Assembly: GCA_964035795.1 (NCBI GenBank)
Contig: OZ038321.1
Coordinates: 310,001-374,000 of the forward strand
Direction of reading: 5' to 3'
From: Pterobdella sp. o SKG-2022
Lineage: Eukaryota > Annelida > Clitellata > Hirudinida > Piscicolidae
DNA length: 64,000 nucleotides
This document shows, piece by piece, positions 1 through 9,609 of the stretch (its first letter is position 1; each line of letters starts with the position of its first letter). Below the pieces are notes generated by a model that worked only from the letters and a program-made list of their open reading frames with translations, was not told where the DNA came from and made no database searches. The translations under genes and the position numbers were made by a program.

Positions 1-1931
1 ATCACATACACCCCCTTCCTCTCTCTCACCCCATCCAGCTCTGTCAGCATCTGTTGAACTACATTCACCCCATTTGAGGACTCCGAACCAAATCCCCGAG
101 TGGAGCAGATTGAGTCAATCTCATCAAAGAATATCAAACACGGAGTACATTCTTGAGCCCTACGGAACAATGCCCTAATGTTCTTCTCACTCTCCCCCAC
201 GTACTTGTCCTTCAGTTCTGGACCTGCCACTGAAATGAAGTTCAAAGATGCTTCATTGGCAATGGCTTTTGCTATGAGAGTCTTGCCACAACCCGGAGGT
301 CCATACAACATCACACCTCCTCGGAGAGGAAGTCGGTCTCTCTCAAACACATCAGGGTGTTGGATGTGTTTGAGGATGAGCCATGAAAGATCATCTCTGA
401 TGCCCCCAAGAGCCCCGATGTCACTCCATGTCACCTCAGGGACACTGACCACATCCTCACTCATGGTCGATGCCTTCACAACTGATAATGCTTCTTCAAA
501 GTCCTCTAAAGAAATGACCACATTTATTGGGTCAAGGGGATGTTGGATGGGAGGTTGGATTTTGTTGAAACAGAATATGATTGCTTCATCAATGAGGGTT
601 TTGAGGTCCAGGGCTGAGAAAGACGGTGTCTTTTCAGCAATGAGTTGGATGGTACATGAGGGTGATAAGATGACCTTCACTGGAGTTGTGAGGTTCTTGA
701 GGTAAGAGGGTATATCATCTTCTTTGGGAGGATTTGGTGGTTGAAAAGGTTCAGCCTTATTTGTGTCATTCCAACAAGCCTCAGAAAGAGCTGGAGTAAG
801 ATAAGATTTCAAATATTTCTCTAGCAACAAAATTCTTTTTGAGAGATTAGGAAGAGGGAGATGGAAAGTTTTTTGGAAGCGATGGCCTTTTAACAACTGG
901 GAATCCACATTTTCCACTTTGGTTGTGGTTGCTATGATCCAAACATCCTTAGAATTCTCATTCAATTCATCGATCTTCTTTATCAGCCTCTCAGTCAACA
1001 AGCAATTCGAGTTTTGTTCTCTTGTGTTGTCAGCAAAAAGTTCAATTTTCTCAATGAGAATAAAGCAAGGTTCGTTAGCAACTGCCTCTTCAAAAAGTTT
1101 GTCAATCTGCTCTGCTTTTTCACTCGGAAGTCCATTTAAGATTTGAGAACTAGAAGCGATGATCAATGGTAGGTTTAGGTGATGACAGATGCATTTAGCA
1201 AGTGTTGTTTTGCCACTTCCAACAGCTCCTGATAGCAAATATCCCCTCCTCATCAACTTATTATCACCCAGAGAATACAATTTCAAGTAGGATGTTATTT
1301 TTGTGATGATGTCATCGAGACCAATGAGGTCTGAAAACATGCAAGTGGGATGGGTCACTTGAAAAGCTGCTTTGTGCTTCTTGTTTTTTTCTTTGACTTT
1401 ATTCCTTTTGAAAACTTCATGGTCTTTATTTTCAGATTTTAGTTTTTTGAAAGGCATGGTAGATGTTGAAGTGCTGAATCTTTTTGATTTTTTCTCCCTG
1501 ACCTTGTCAATAGAGTCTTTCAATAAAGTCATTGTATCATCTTTCAATGAGGGTGTTGTACAATCTTTTGACGGAGGTGTGTTTTGGTATTTTGATGTGA
1601 GCCAGTCATTAAGATTATGTGTTGACTCAGGCATGGTATAATCATCCTCTGAATGACTATTATCACTTTCACTTTCATGAACATTTTTTTTATTTTCACT
1701 TTCATTAAGATCTTTATTTAACTCAATTTCTTCTAAACTTATTCTAACTAAAGTATGGAATTTTTTGAAATTTTTTTTTTTATAATTAGAAAAATCTTTT
1801 GGATACTTATATAACAATTCTTCAGCTATGAACTCTGAGTTGAGATTTTTGTCTCTATAAGGTTGGCTCAAATCTTTCAAATAACACGTGAGTTTACTTT
1901 TTATTAAAACTTTCAAATCCCTCAAATTCAT
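1..1931 (-). CDS. NVL: NVL-like AAA+ ATPase (ribosome biogenesis), C-terminus outside window
   Basis: One frame stays open without introns from the ATG at 1931-1929 to the left edge (643 codons; vertebrate NVL is about 850 aa). The N-terminus (residues 1-75) resembles the small helical domain of NVL and is followed by an acidic and lysine-rich linker. D1 has Walker A GAVGSGKT at 235-242, but where Walker B should be it reads FILIEKIE, so the usual D-E pair is E-K. D2 is canonical: VTWSDIGAL, Walker A GPPGCGKT at 544-551, then YVGESEKNIR and Walker B LIFFDEID. The VTWxDIGAL and NFISVxGPEL wording matches NVL better than VCP, PEX1/PEX6 or SPATA5. NVL proteins act in the nucleolus and remodel pre-60S particles. 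The ATG is the first in frame and faces TAF1A. Confidence 0.9.
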   Translation of the reverse strand, partial: MNLRDLKVLIKSKLTCYLKDLSQPYRDKNLNSEFIAEELLYKYPKDFSNYKKKNFKKFHTLVRISLEEIELNKDLNESENKKNVHESESDNSHSEDDYTMPESTHNLNDWLTSKYQNTPPSKDCTTPSLKDDTMTLLKDSIDKVREKKSKRFSTSTSTMPFKKLKSENKDHEVFKRNKVKEKNKKHKAAFQVTHPTCMFSDLIGLDDIITKITSYLKLYSLGDNKLMRRGYLLSGAVGSGKTTLAKCICHHLNLPLIIASSSQILNGLPSEKAEQIDKLFEEAVANEPCFILIEKIELFADNTREQNSNCLLTERLIKKIDELNENSKDVWIIATTTKVENVDSQLLKGHRFQKTFHLPLPNLSKRILLLEKYLKSYLTPALSEACWNDTNKAEPFQPPNPPKEDDIPSYLKNLTTPVKVILSPSCTIQLIAEKTPSFSALDLKTLIDEAIIFCFNKIQPPIQHPLDPINVVISLEDFEEALSVVKASTMSEDVVSVPEVTWSDIGALGGIRDDLSWLILKHIQHPDVFERDRLPLRGGVMLYGPPGCGKTLIAKAIANEASLNFISVAGPELKDKYVGESEKNIRALFRRAQECTPCLIFFDEIDSICSTRGFGSESSNGVNVVQQMLTELDGVRERKGVYV

Positions 1932-2310
1932 CTCTTTTGTATGCAATATCTTTTTTAACAAAAGAAAAAATTCTGAGAATATTTTTTAATCTAAATTGTA
2001 TTTTGAAACAAGTTTTAAAAGTAACTTAAGCTTATAAATTTATAAAAAATATCATTTTTATAAATTTAAAAAAAAAAACATTGAAAAAATTTAGATTACT
2101 GCTCTAAGTTGCATTTTTTTGATTAAAAAATCATTTGCAAGCTAACTTTGAGTTCACTTTTTTGAAGCTTTAAAAACTTTTCGCGTGATATTCAAATATA
2201 TTGTATTTTAACTCGTAGAGTATTTTCATATTTTAAAGTTACTATTTTAATTTGAAAAAATATTTTTTGTCAGTAATACAAGCCAATCATGAAATTAATA
2301 CGCTCAAATA
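1932..2310. promoter_or_regulatory. Shared intergenic region between divergent NVL and TAF1A
   Basis: This 379-bp AT-rich stretch separates the two start codons and must hold both 5' UTRs and promoters. I see long T and A runs but no convincing TATA box, as expected for a housekeeping bidirectional promoter. That both genes share regulation is an inference from layout. Confidence 0.6.
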
Positions 2311-3705
2311 ATGGATGATAAAAGTCGAGATGTTTTCCTAAAATTATTGAAAGCCGTCGTTGGTGATATAAGCAACAATAAAGAGTGGGAAGAGTATCAC
2401 AACTGGTTTCTTCTGTTTAAAAATATAAAATCCTGTCCAGTTACATTTCATGATGCTGATTTCTGGACAACAAAACAACTAAGGAACAAGAACCACATTT
2501 GGCTTATATTGAGAAACTGTTTATTGAACCACAGATGGAAGGAAGCCTTGGAGGCTTTGGTAGAATTAGCGGAAACTGCATCTTACCCAAGTATCTACAC
2601 AATTCCCAGAGTTACAATGGAGTTGGTGCATCAATTAGGGGCGAGTCCAGAGTTTGTCGATGAGATGATTGCTGCTTCCAAACATCGATCTGTGGGGCTT
2701 AGCAAAAAGGAATTCAACATTGACTACTTCCTCTACAATCTGATGGTGAACTTTCCCAAAGGATCAGAAGTTTCTCTCAAAACTGTTCAGAAATTTGCAG
2801 AGTTATCAAAAATTTTGGATGAATCGATCAAACGAGTTCATAATTATCGGTACTTCAACTCAATATCAGAGAAGATGAACAGTTCATTGTATGACACCAT
2901 GTATAGAGGACTTTTCTCATATGCTAAGTGGCTTCTTACCAAACTTGAAATTGAGAAAATTAATGAAGAAGATTCAGAACAGAAGAGGAAATTGATTGAG
3001 ATTTTGATGATACAACACAAAGAAGCAAATGAGCACATTTCTCGAGGGATGGAAGAGGATGGTAACTGGAGTTCATTTGTATCAAAGGTTATTGAGATGG
3101 TTGAGTTTCAGGCAATTATAGAGGAAAATAAAGAATTAATCTTGAAGGCAGAAGCTGTGTTGTTGACATACATGAAAAAAAATAAAGATGAACTCTCTTG
3201 TAAAAAAATGCTGTATTTTTTGTATAACAAACACAGTGACATTTTCCCTCATGATAAACAGCTAGAGCTTCTACGAGAACTTTCAACCTCACATCCACAT
3301 GACCTTCTCGTTCTCGATCTGGCCAAAATAGAAGATCGACTCTCTACAAAAATAAAACTTCTCGTGTCATTCCTTCATTTCAACAAGACACACCACAAAA
3401 CATGGATGCAGTTTCTATCAATATTACAAAACAATGTTAACTCATCTGATAAAAAGTCCATCACTAAAACCTTAAAGAGATTAGTGAGCCAAAGAGAATT
3501 GCATAAAAGTATGTTTTACCACAACAGTAAAACCCCAGTCACAGACTTGATACTCCTCAAGGCCAGTGTTGCCTGTCTGTTGATGGGCAAAAAATGCCAA
3601 ATGTATAAAAGTGTTGCGAAATCTCTTAAAAAAATGGCGACTAAACCATCTCTTAATTATCTTTTCGAATCGGTAAAGAATCTGTCTTATAATATTGACC
3701 TTTGA
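2311..3705 (+). CDS. TAF1A: TAF1A-like subunit of the RNA polymerase I SL1/TIF-IB factor
   Basis: A single-exon frame of 464 aa, close to the 450 aa of vertebrate TAF1A. Matching landmarks are LRNCLLNHRWKEALEAL at about 67-83 (vertebrate proteins have a KHQWQQAAEY-like segment there), WSSFVSKVIEMVEFQ in the middle, and ASVACLLMGKKCQMYKSV near 418-435, which parallels the conserved C-terminal FVAGLLLGKGCRYF block. TAF1A binds TBP with TAF1B and TAF1C to place Pol I on rDNA promoters. No signal peptide or membrane segment; overall helical-repeat character. The ATG is the first in frame and stops precede it. The 3' end is present again at 4287-4733. Confidence 0.85.
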   Translation: MDDKSRDVFLKLLKAVVGDISNNKEWEEYHNWFLLFKNIKSCPVTFHDADFWTTKQLRNKNHIWLILRNCLLNHRWKEALEALVELAETASYPSIYTIPRVTMELVHQLGASPEFVDEMIAASKHRSVGLSKKEFNIDYFLYNLMVNFPKGSEVSLKTVQKFAELSKILDESIKRVHNYRYFNSISEKMNSSLYDTMYRGLFSYAKWLLTKLEIEKINEEDSEQKRKLIEILMIQHKEANEHISRGMEEDGNWSSFVSKVIEMVEFQAIIEENKELILKAEAVLLTYMKKNKDELSCKKMLYFLYNKHSDIFPHDKQLELLRELSTSHPHDLLVLDLAKIEDRLSTKIKLLVSFLHFNKTHHKTWMQFLSILQNNVNSSDKKSITKTLKRLVSQRELHKSMFYHNSKTPVTDLILLKASVACLLMGKKCQMYKSVAKSLKKMATKPSLNYLFESVKNLSYNIDL

Positions 3706-3738
3706 TTTCAATTCTTTTTTAAAATTTATTTAACCCCA

Positions 3739-3744
3739 AATAAA
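3739..3744 (+). terminator. Candidate polyadenylation signal of TAF1A
   Basis: AATAAA lies 34 bp after the stop codon; a second AATAAA is at 3774-3779. Either could serve, as the region is AT-rich. Confidence 0.4.
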
Positions 3745-3839
3745 ATTTTTACTTTTCATTTAAAAGAATCGAGAATAAAACAAAAATTTGTCTAATTTCA
3801 CCATTTTCAATGAAGGAAAGTACAAGCTGGTCCCGCTTG

Positions 3840-3985
3840 TTTTCTTGATAGTAGTAGTGTCTCCGATCTTCATTTCGGTGACATGACGTAATTTTTTCAC
3901 CATATTTGTCTATCAGCCATAGCAGTACGTAATTCGTTAGAAGTCAGCCCTGTGTCTTTTTGAAGTACGCCTTTCCATGTTATAC
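3840..3985 (-). mobile_element. LINE 3'-end remnant (first copy, cut short)
   Basis: The minus strand carries the end of a LINE reverse-transcriptase protein (RRGRPSITWKGVLQKDTG in the fuller copy, then a region ending DRQIW). Here the element stops abruptly at about 3988, where sequence identical to 6476-6575 begins. Confidence 0.6.
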
Positions 3986-4086
3986 TTGAAAATTTAAAGT
4001 AAAAACACACAATCAATTTTCTATAAATTTTTACCTGATGAGACCCTTTCTGCAAGATCAGCTGTATCTTTCTGTCTTAGAAAAAG

Positions 4087-4286
4087 NNNNNNNNNNNNNN
4101 NNNNNNNNNNNNNNNNNNNNNNNNNNNNNNNNNNNNNNNNNNNNNNNNNNNNNNNNNNNNNNNNNNNNNNNNNNNNNNNNNNNNNNNNNNNNNNNNNNNN
4201 NNNNNNNNNNNNNNNNNNNNNNNNNNNNNNNNNNNNNNNNNNNNNNNNNNNNNNNNNNNNNNNNNNNNNNNNNNNNNNNNNNNNNN
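4087..4286. other. Assembly gap (200 N)
   Basis: Exactly 200 unknown bases. The left flank (3989-4086) repeats 6476-6573, and the right flank begins inside a second copy of the TAF1A 3' end, so the gap joins two overlapping versions of the same locus. Confidence 0.98.
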
Positions 4287-4733
4287 CAGCTAGAGCTTCT
4301 ACGAGAACTTTCAACCTCACATCCACATGACCTTCTCGTTCTCGATCTGGCCAAAATAGAAGATCGACTCTCTACAAAAATAAAACTTCTCGTGTCATTC
4401 CTTCATTTCAACAAGACACACCACAAAACATGGATGCAGTTTCTATCAATATTACAAAACAATGTTAACTCATCTGATAAAAAGTCCATCACTAAAACCT
4501 TAAAGAGATTAGTGAGCCAAAGAGAATTGCATAAAAGTATGTTTTACCACAACAGTAAAACCCCAGTCACAGACTTGATACTCCTCAAGGCCAGTGTTGC
4601 CTGTCTGTTGATGGGCAAAAAATGCCAAATGTATAAAAGTGTTGCGAAATCTCTTAAAAAAATGGCGACTAAACCATCTCTTAATTATCTTTTCGAATCG
4701 GTAAAGAATCTGTCTTATAATATTGACCTTTGA
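4287..4733 (+). pseudogene. TAF1A: Repeated TAF1A 3' end, probably an assembly duplicate
   Basis: By eye identical to 3261-3705, with the identity running on through the 3' UTR and LINE relic to 5016. It starts at the edge of the gap with no start codon. Perfect identity into non-coding flank suggests two haplotype contigs laid side by side rather than a true gene duplication. Confidence 0.8.
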
Positions 4734-4865
4734 TTTCAATTCTTTTTTAAAATTTATTTAACCCCAAATAAAATTTTTACTTTTCATTTAAAAGAATCGA
4801 GAATAAAACAAAAATTTGTCTAATTTCACCATTTTCAATGAAGGAAAGTACAAGCTGGTCCCGCT

Positions 4866-5300
4866 TGTTTTCTTGATAGTAGTAGTGTCTCCGATCTTCA
4901 TTTCGGTGACATGACGTAATTTTTTCACCATATTTGTCTATCAGCCATAGCAGTACGTAATTCGTTAGAAGTCAGCCCTGTGTCTTTTTGAAGTACGCCT
5001 TTCCATGTTATACTTGGACGACCTCTTCTACGACATTCTTCCGGCGTCCAGAACAACAGAGTTTTTGCAGGCTAGTTGTGCCGAGCTACATGTCCAGCAA
5101 GCACTAACCGTCTTCTTTTGATTATGGTAAACAACTTTGGAATTTGACCGTATAGCTGAGGATTTGAAAGGCGGTGCTTCCAGGAGATACTTTTGACTCT
5201 TCGGAGCATGCGAGTGTAGGTGCCATCAACTTTCTTCATTGCAGCGCTGGTCATTACTCTGGATTCACACCCATATACTCATCCAGGAGTGTAATGCTTG
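4866..5300 (-). mobile_element. LINE reverse transcriptase C-terminal fragment
   Basis: Read on the minus strand, this gives YGCESR, KVDGTYTRMLRRVKSISWKH, RRRLVLAGHVARHN, a stop, then RRRGRPSITWKGVLQKDTG. This is the thumb and post-RT tail common to many LINEs (YGSExW, RRLRxxGHxxR, RGRPxxTW). The element is 5'-truncated and carries stops. It sits directly downstream of TAF1A in opposite orientation. Confidence 0.75.
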
Positions 5301-6475
5301 CGGTAATATAGTTTACGAATTGAAACTTGCGGTGAGCAAAAAAGCTTGCAATATTTGTTCGGCCGATACAATATAATTTAATATAACATTTTTTTCTTCT
5401 CATGAAGGTTTTTGTAATTTATAAAATTTTTCTAAAAATAAACCTTGGGTCGACTTTAAGTTTCTCCATTAAAATTTTAAAGCTGTGCGTGAAAGTCTCT
5501 TCGTCCAGCTGTTCACACACAGCTCAAAAACGCTTATACACATTTTTCATAAGTGCAAGGTAACGAATTTTCTCCAAATTTCTATTCCAGGCTTGATCTA
5601 TGGCACATGCGCACAAAAAATGCTGGAATCTGCCCATTGACAATTTTCCATGCCTGTATATTAAAATATTTATTCTGTTTGAAACTAACTCAGAAAGTAA
5701 AATTGGAGAATATTTAATGTCATATATTCAAATATTAATTTATCGAAAACCTTATAAAATACATCTGTATCATCTGTCATTAAATATATGGCTTTTAATT
5801 GTCAATGTTATCCAATAGGACTTTGGAGAAAACCGTCATTGTTTGGATATCCACCTGGAAGCCACATAGAAACAATTTCTTAATGATTTCTCAAACAAAG
5901 AATAATTAGTGACATCAAAATTGTTACCTTTGTATTTATACAAAACATGACTGGAAATCCAGTTCCATAATTATCAGTCACCATTACAGTGGTCAGCTGA
6001 TACCCGTACATGATGACACCATGTGTTGAATCTGATAGGAAACAAAAAAAAAATAAAAATAAAATGGGTAAAAAAATAAGAAGAAAAATTCAAACCTATT
6101 TGAATCACATCTTTGGGTTTACAATACTTTTACCCTTCTATCATCTGCTGATCTTTGGCTAAAATTATTACAGCATCATCATCAGGCAAGTCATAAGAAG
6201 AAATTCCCTCAGGCAATTTTGACAATTTTATCAAATCTTTTTTTTTCTTTTGACCAAACTTCTGCACTTGTAAAACCATTTTTGTGTAGATTTTTCTTTA
6301 ATTTGAACTCAGTTCTTATATTATTCAAGTCTTCTTTTTTAACGTGTTCAGAGCCGAAATTTTTTATTAAGTTATCCAGAGGTATTCCTTGAAACAAAGG
6401 AGAACTTTTTCAAAACATTAAATTTTGAGTACAAATTAACTAAAACTGTTAAAGTATTCAATTAATCAGCGAATG
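5017..6475. other. Haplotype-specific 1,459-bp segment (absent from left contig)
   Basis: Left of the gap, ATACTTG runs directly into AAAATTTAAAG (3988/3989). In the right contig the same two sequences are separated by this segment. Both breakpoints share the dinucleotide TG and lie inside transposon sequence, which suggests a microhomology-type deletion in one haplotype rather than a clean insertion. Confidence 0.65.
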
Positions 6476-6813
6476 AAAATTTAAAGTAAAAACACACAAT
6501 CAATTTTCTATAAATTTTTACCTGATGAGACCCTTTCTGCAAGATCAGCTGTATCTTTCTGTCTTAGAAAAAGATGTTGTGGATTCTCAGTATGTTGATT
6601 ATGAGTACAATTAAAAGCTTCATTCACCACTCCTGCGTAATTATTCATAATATATGATTTTGATAATTTCAATAAAAAATTTCTTTGATCAGCTTTCAGA
6701 GATATTTTTGTACATAGATCGATTTTGCTTTTTTTAAAAATTAATTCTAAAAAACAGTTTAAAAAAAGCATGATCATTGAATTAGTCCTTGCCACTTCGA
6801 CTGGAATATCTTA
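5420..6813 (-). mobile_element. Degraded MULE-like transposase gene with introns
   Basis: Minus-strand exons can be followed: about 6813-6522 (ends LFLRQKDTADLAERVSSG), 6387 to about 6100 (starts IPLDNLIKNFGSE), 6031-5928 (after joining, IDSTHGVIMYGYQLTTVMV and GTGFPVMFCI), then 5854 onward, with DQAWNRNLEKI near 5590. The DSTHG...QLTTVMV...GFP...I block and the following xAWxxNLxKI block are hallmarks of MULE/FAR1-type transposases. It is broken: nine A bases where eight keep the frame in exon 2 (about 6240), an in-frame TAA after DQQMIEG, and a TGA before AVCEQLDEETF. Confidence 0.65.
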
Positions 6814-6879
6814 ATAACCTCTCAGGCGATTTGTAGCAGCACGTCTCTAAACAAAAAGAATACTAAAAACACAAAACTA

Positions 6880-7259
6880 GATTCAATTAAATTGAAATCG
6901 GATTTCATATGTTTATAAAAAGTCATTATATGTATATGAAAAGTCAGTGCAGAATTAAGTTCTCATCTGAATATTGATATACTTCAGCCACTGTTGAATT
7001 CATTGATTAGCTATATGGACATATAACTAGGGGTAGACGCGTGAAGTTTAAACCAAAAAATTAGATGCTTCAGTACAAAACAATCGGAAATCGATGTAAG
7101 TTTATACAGCGCTTCACGTCGTGTTTTTATATTAAATTCGCATCAAAGGCCCAGAAGCAGATGCTAACTGTGGAATCGACACGACATCGAAGCCAAATAC
7201 ATAATGCATAAGTTATCAGTTGAGTTACAGTCTTTTAGCATAAATCAATGGCGAGCTTA
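6880..7259 (+). repeat. Upstream region conserved with the B and C promoters
   Basis: This stretch before gene A is closely matched before gene B (about 15990-16398) and gene C (about 23645-24053), including AGTTATCAGTTGAGTTACAG, about 60-90 bp upstream of the TATA box. It contains no coding frame. The matching stretches are candidate shared regulatory DNA. Confidence 0.6.
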
Positions 7260-7261
7260 AT

Positions 7262-7269
7262 TATAAATA
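7262..7269 (+). promoter_or_regulatory. TATA box of secreted family gene A
   Basis: TATAAATA, followed by AGAGATGAGACGAGCTGCAA, 38 bp before the ATG at 7300. The same motif at the same distance precedes genes B and C. If transcription starts about 30 bp downstream, the leader is only a few bases long. Confidence 0.7.
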
Positions 7270-7299
7270 AGAGATGAGACGAGCTGCAAAAATTTCAAA

Positions 7300-9599
7300 A
7301 TGTTCTCAGAACTAAAATTCCTTTTTCTCTTCGTGTGTGCAGCTTCTGGTGAGTTATTTTTATTGTACTAGTCACAAGCACAAAGGTTCGTTAAACAACA
7401 AAGCTCTTAGTGAGCAGAGCTTGCATTATCCAGTACTGGATGACACAAGTCCTGCTCACTAAGAGAAGTTTTCTTTTTTAAAACAGCTTTGTTCACGAAT
7501 CTAGACATTCACCATTGGCAAATCTGTATTCTTTGTTATTTTGCTCCCCTATGTAGTCAATATGGCAGTTCGAGTGATGTCATATTATTCAGGCCACATG
7601 TTTGCGCAGGTTTTTGAGAGAGACTTCTGTGTTTCATTGTTGACTTGTTTCAAGCTCAACACAAAATTTTTTTGAAATTCTTCTGCCTTTATTACCAACA
7701 AAAACTATATTTATTCCTATGTTCAAACTTTAATGAATATATATCTTTTAAAGTTTGAACATAGGAAGAAATATAGTTTTTGTTGAAAATAAGAGCATAT
7801 ATATCCTTTGCAAAATCACCAAAACTCAAGTTATCAAAAATATAAGATTTAAATTTTTAAAAATTGCCCAAAACTCTTCATTAATTTGACCTATGAAATA
7901 TAAACCCTTGAAGCTGCTTTGCCTCCACAGTACCAATCGAAACCTCAAGGTTTTGATTACGAAGTTCTTAATTTTGAGCGTCTTGTTGGTAAGGTAGAAA
8001 GAAATTTGACATTTATATCGTTTTAAAGACATCGTTTGTGTTTTAATGAAGTTATAAAGTTCAACTTAGCGAAAATTTTAACAATATATATTGAATATTT
8101 TAAACATTATTATATATATTTATAAAATGTAGAAATTCCTTCTTTATGAGCAAGGATTTGAATAGAACTAGTGAATTTCAATTGTTTTGTGGGTATTATC
8201 ACTTGATTATATACAAAATATTATATCAAAATGAAGTCGTTTTCCATCAGCATACAATCGAGGCCAAAGCAGAAATAGCATGCAAGTACCCAGGCATTTC
8301 TGTGAGCAAACATCCTAATAACATAAACTTTTTAAAAACCTAATTCCTTTTCCTGCTTTCTTATCATCAGCAATCACTCTCATCATTCTTATTCTAAATC
8401 ACAAGCAACCAACTCCCGTAGATGGAAATCGGTGTAGTACATTCAATATCAATCTTTGATGGAGTGCGTATCTCAACAACACAAGATGGCTTTGTCAAGA
8501 GTATTGGAGGGCGTAGATTAGGTATTTAATGGAAATCTTTGCATATATAGATACACAATTTAGTTTGAGAAGAACATTATGGAATGATTCTTTATGACAT
8601 CTTGCATCTTCTCTAGAGTAAGGCACAAAAGATAAACTTAAAGAACGCATTCTGCTTTCATATGGAAGCTTTTTAGAAGCTTTGAGAAGCTATTTTGAAG
8701 TATTGTGATTTTTTCGTTTACTCTCTATACTTGATTAAATATGGGCTCTATTATTTTTAACCCAAATATTCCTAATAGTTCCAATTCGTTCCCTTACCGA
8801 CAACATCCGCAAAAAAGTAAAACCATTTTCTAATAATTAATTCTAAAAAGTGAATGTAAAAAACGAAACAAAAATTATCGTCATAATCGCACGGATTTCA
8901 GCCTATTGACGAAGCGGTGAATGAACTAAAAAGAGAAATTCCTACGCTACGGGTGCGTTCTAAATAAATATTATGATTTTTATTGGTTTGTTGTTTTTTC
9001 ATTTTTGACATTTTATATGTTTTTAACCAAAATGTCATACATCATAACTCACGAATTAGAAGTTCAAAGTAGATTTACCTGAAATCGATTTTGACACAAA
9101 GGTCTGAAGAAGCATATTTGAGTTTGAAAAACTTTTTTTGAATCTAAAATCATTATCACATTCATATTCGTCTGGTTGGTTGTAAAATATACCTGCAATA
9201 TAGTGAGATGGAGAGAGAGAAAGTTAGGTCATGAAGAAAACTCTGTGACTCCTTGGAAAAGATGTTGAGGTCTTTGAGCTAAAATTGATGTGGTCTTCAA
9301 GCTTATATTGAACGATTATTTGATTTTATGTGTTTGCGTTATTGAATTCATTCCATCTTATTTGAACATGTGTCCAACTTCCATTTGTATTCAAGTTGGG
9401 ACCACAAATCATAGTAATCATTCAGATGAACAAATTTTAATAACTCCCAAGTAACCAATGCAAAACCTTTTGAATATTTCTTGTTTTAATTGCACAGCTC
9501 ATTGCATCTTACGAACACCAACCCTCAAAACTGCTATATGGACCTTCATATCCGATTGGCACTCTTATCATCCATGTCAGGATGGGACGAGTTAGTTAA
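7300..9599 (+). CDS. Secreted seven-exon family protein, gene A (156 aa, function unknown)
   Basis: Exons 7300-7348, 7914-7993, 8251-8301, 8422-8521, 8779-8816, 8902-8952, 9498-9599. All junctions are GT-AG and in phase (471 bp, TAA stop). Exon 1 encodes the signal peptide MFSELKFLFLFVCAAS. Mature segments include PQGFDYEVLNFERLVGK (exon 2), HTIEAKAEIACKYPGIS (exon 3), PIDEAVNELKREIPTLR (exon 6) and LIASYEHQPSKLLYG (exon 7). Only one cysteine remains after the signal, so it is not a disulfide-rich peptide. The same exon lengths recur in B and C, which is the main support for the model. I recognise no domain family. The exon 2 acceptor (TTGAAG) lacks a strong pyrimidine tract and is the weakest junction. 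Confidence 0.72.
7504..7710 (+). repeat. Intron-1 block nearly identical between genes A and B
   Basis: About 205 bp that recurs at 16774-16979 with about one mismatch seen, while neighbouring intron sequence and exon 2 differ strongly. It contains a short open stretch (MAVRVMSYYSGHMFAQVFER, and onward to a stop) in both copies. It could be an inserted repeat, a conversion tract or an unrecognised exon; nothing decides between these. Confidence 0.55.
7696..7785. repeat. Hairpin: 38-bp inverted repeat in intron 1 of gene A
   Basis: Arms 7696-7733 and 7748-7785 are reverse complements with one mismatch, around a 14-bp loop. Gene B has only the left part of this sequence (16964 onward), so the palindrome is specific to A and may be a small fold-back element. 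Confidence 0.75.
9195..9275 (+). mobile_element. LINE 3'-tail relic in intron 6 of the family (also in A2 and B)
   Basis: The stretch GTGAGATGGAGAGAGAGAAA, then a match to GTCAGTGACTCCTTGGAAAAG, corresponds to the tail of the LINE at 48062-50786 (coding RVKWRERVRSWKEVSDSLEK). Equivalent relics are at 12119-12190 and 21655-21730, so the insertion predates duplication of these units. Confidence 0.6.
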
Positions 9600-9609
9600 T
9601 GCTTAATTA

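Noticed and set aside
178..1641. Plus-strand open frames opposite NVL
   Set aside because: They are antisense shadows of the NVL coding frame.
4287..4733. Second TAF1A paralogue
   Set aside because: Identity continues unchanged through non-coding flank and starts exactly at an assembly gap.
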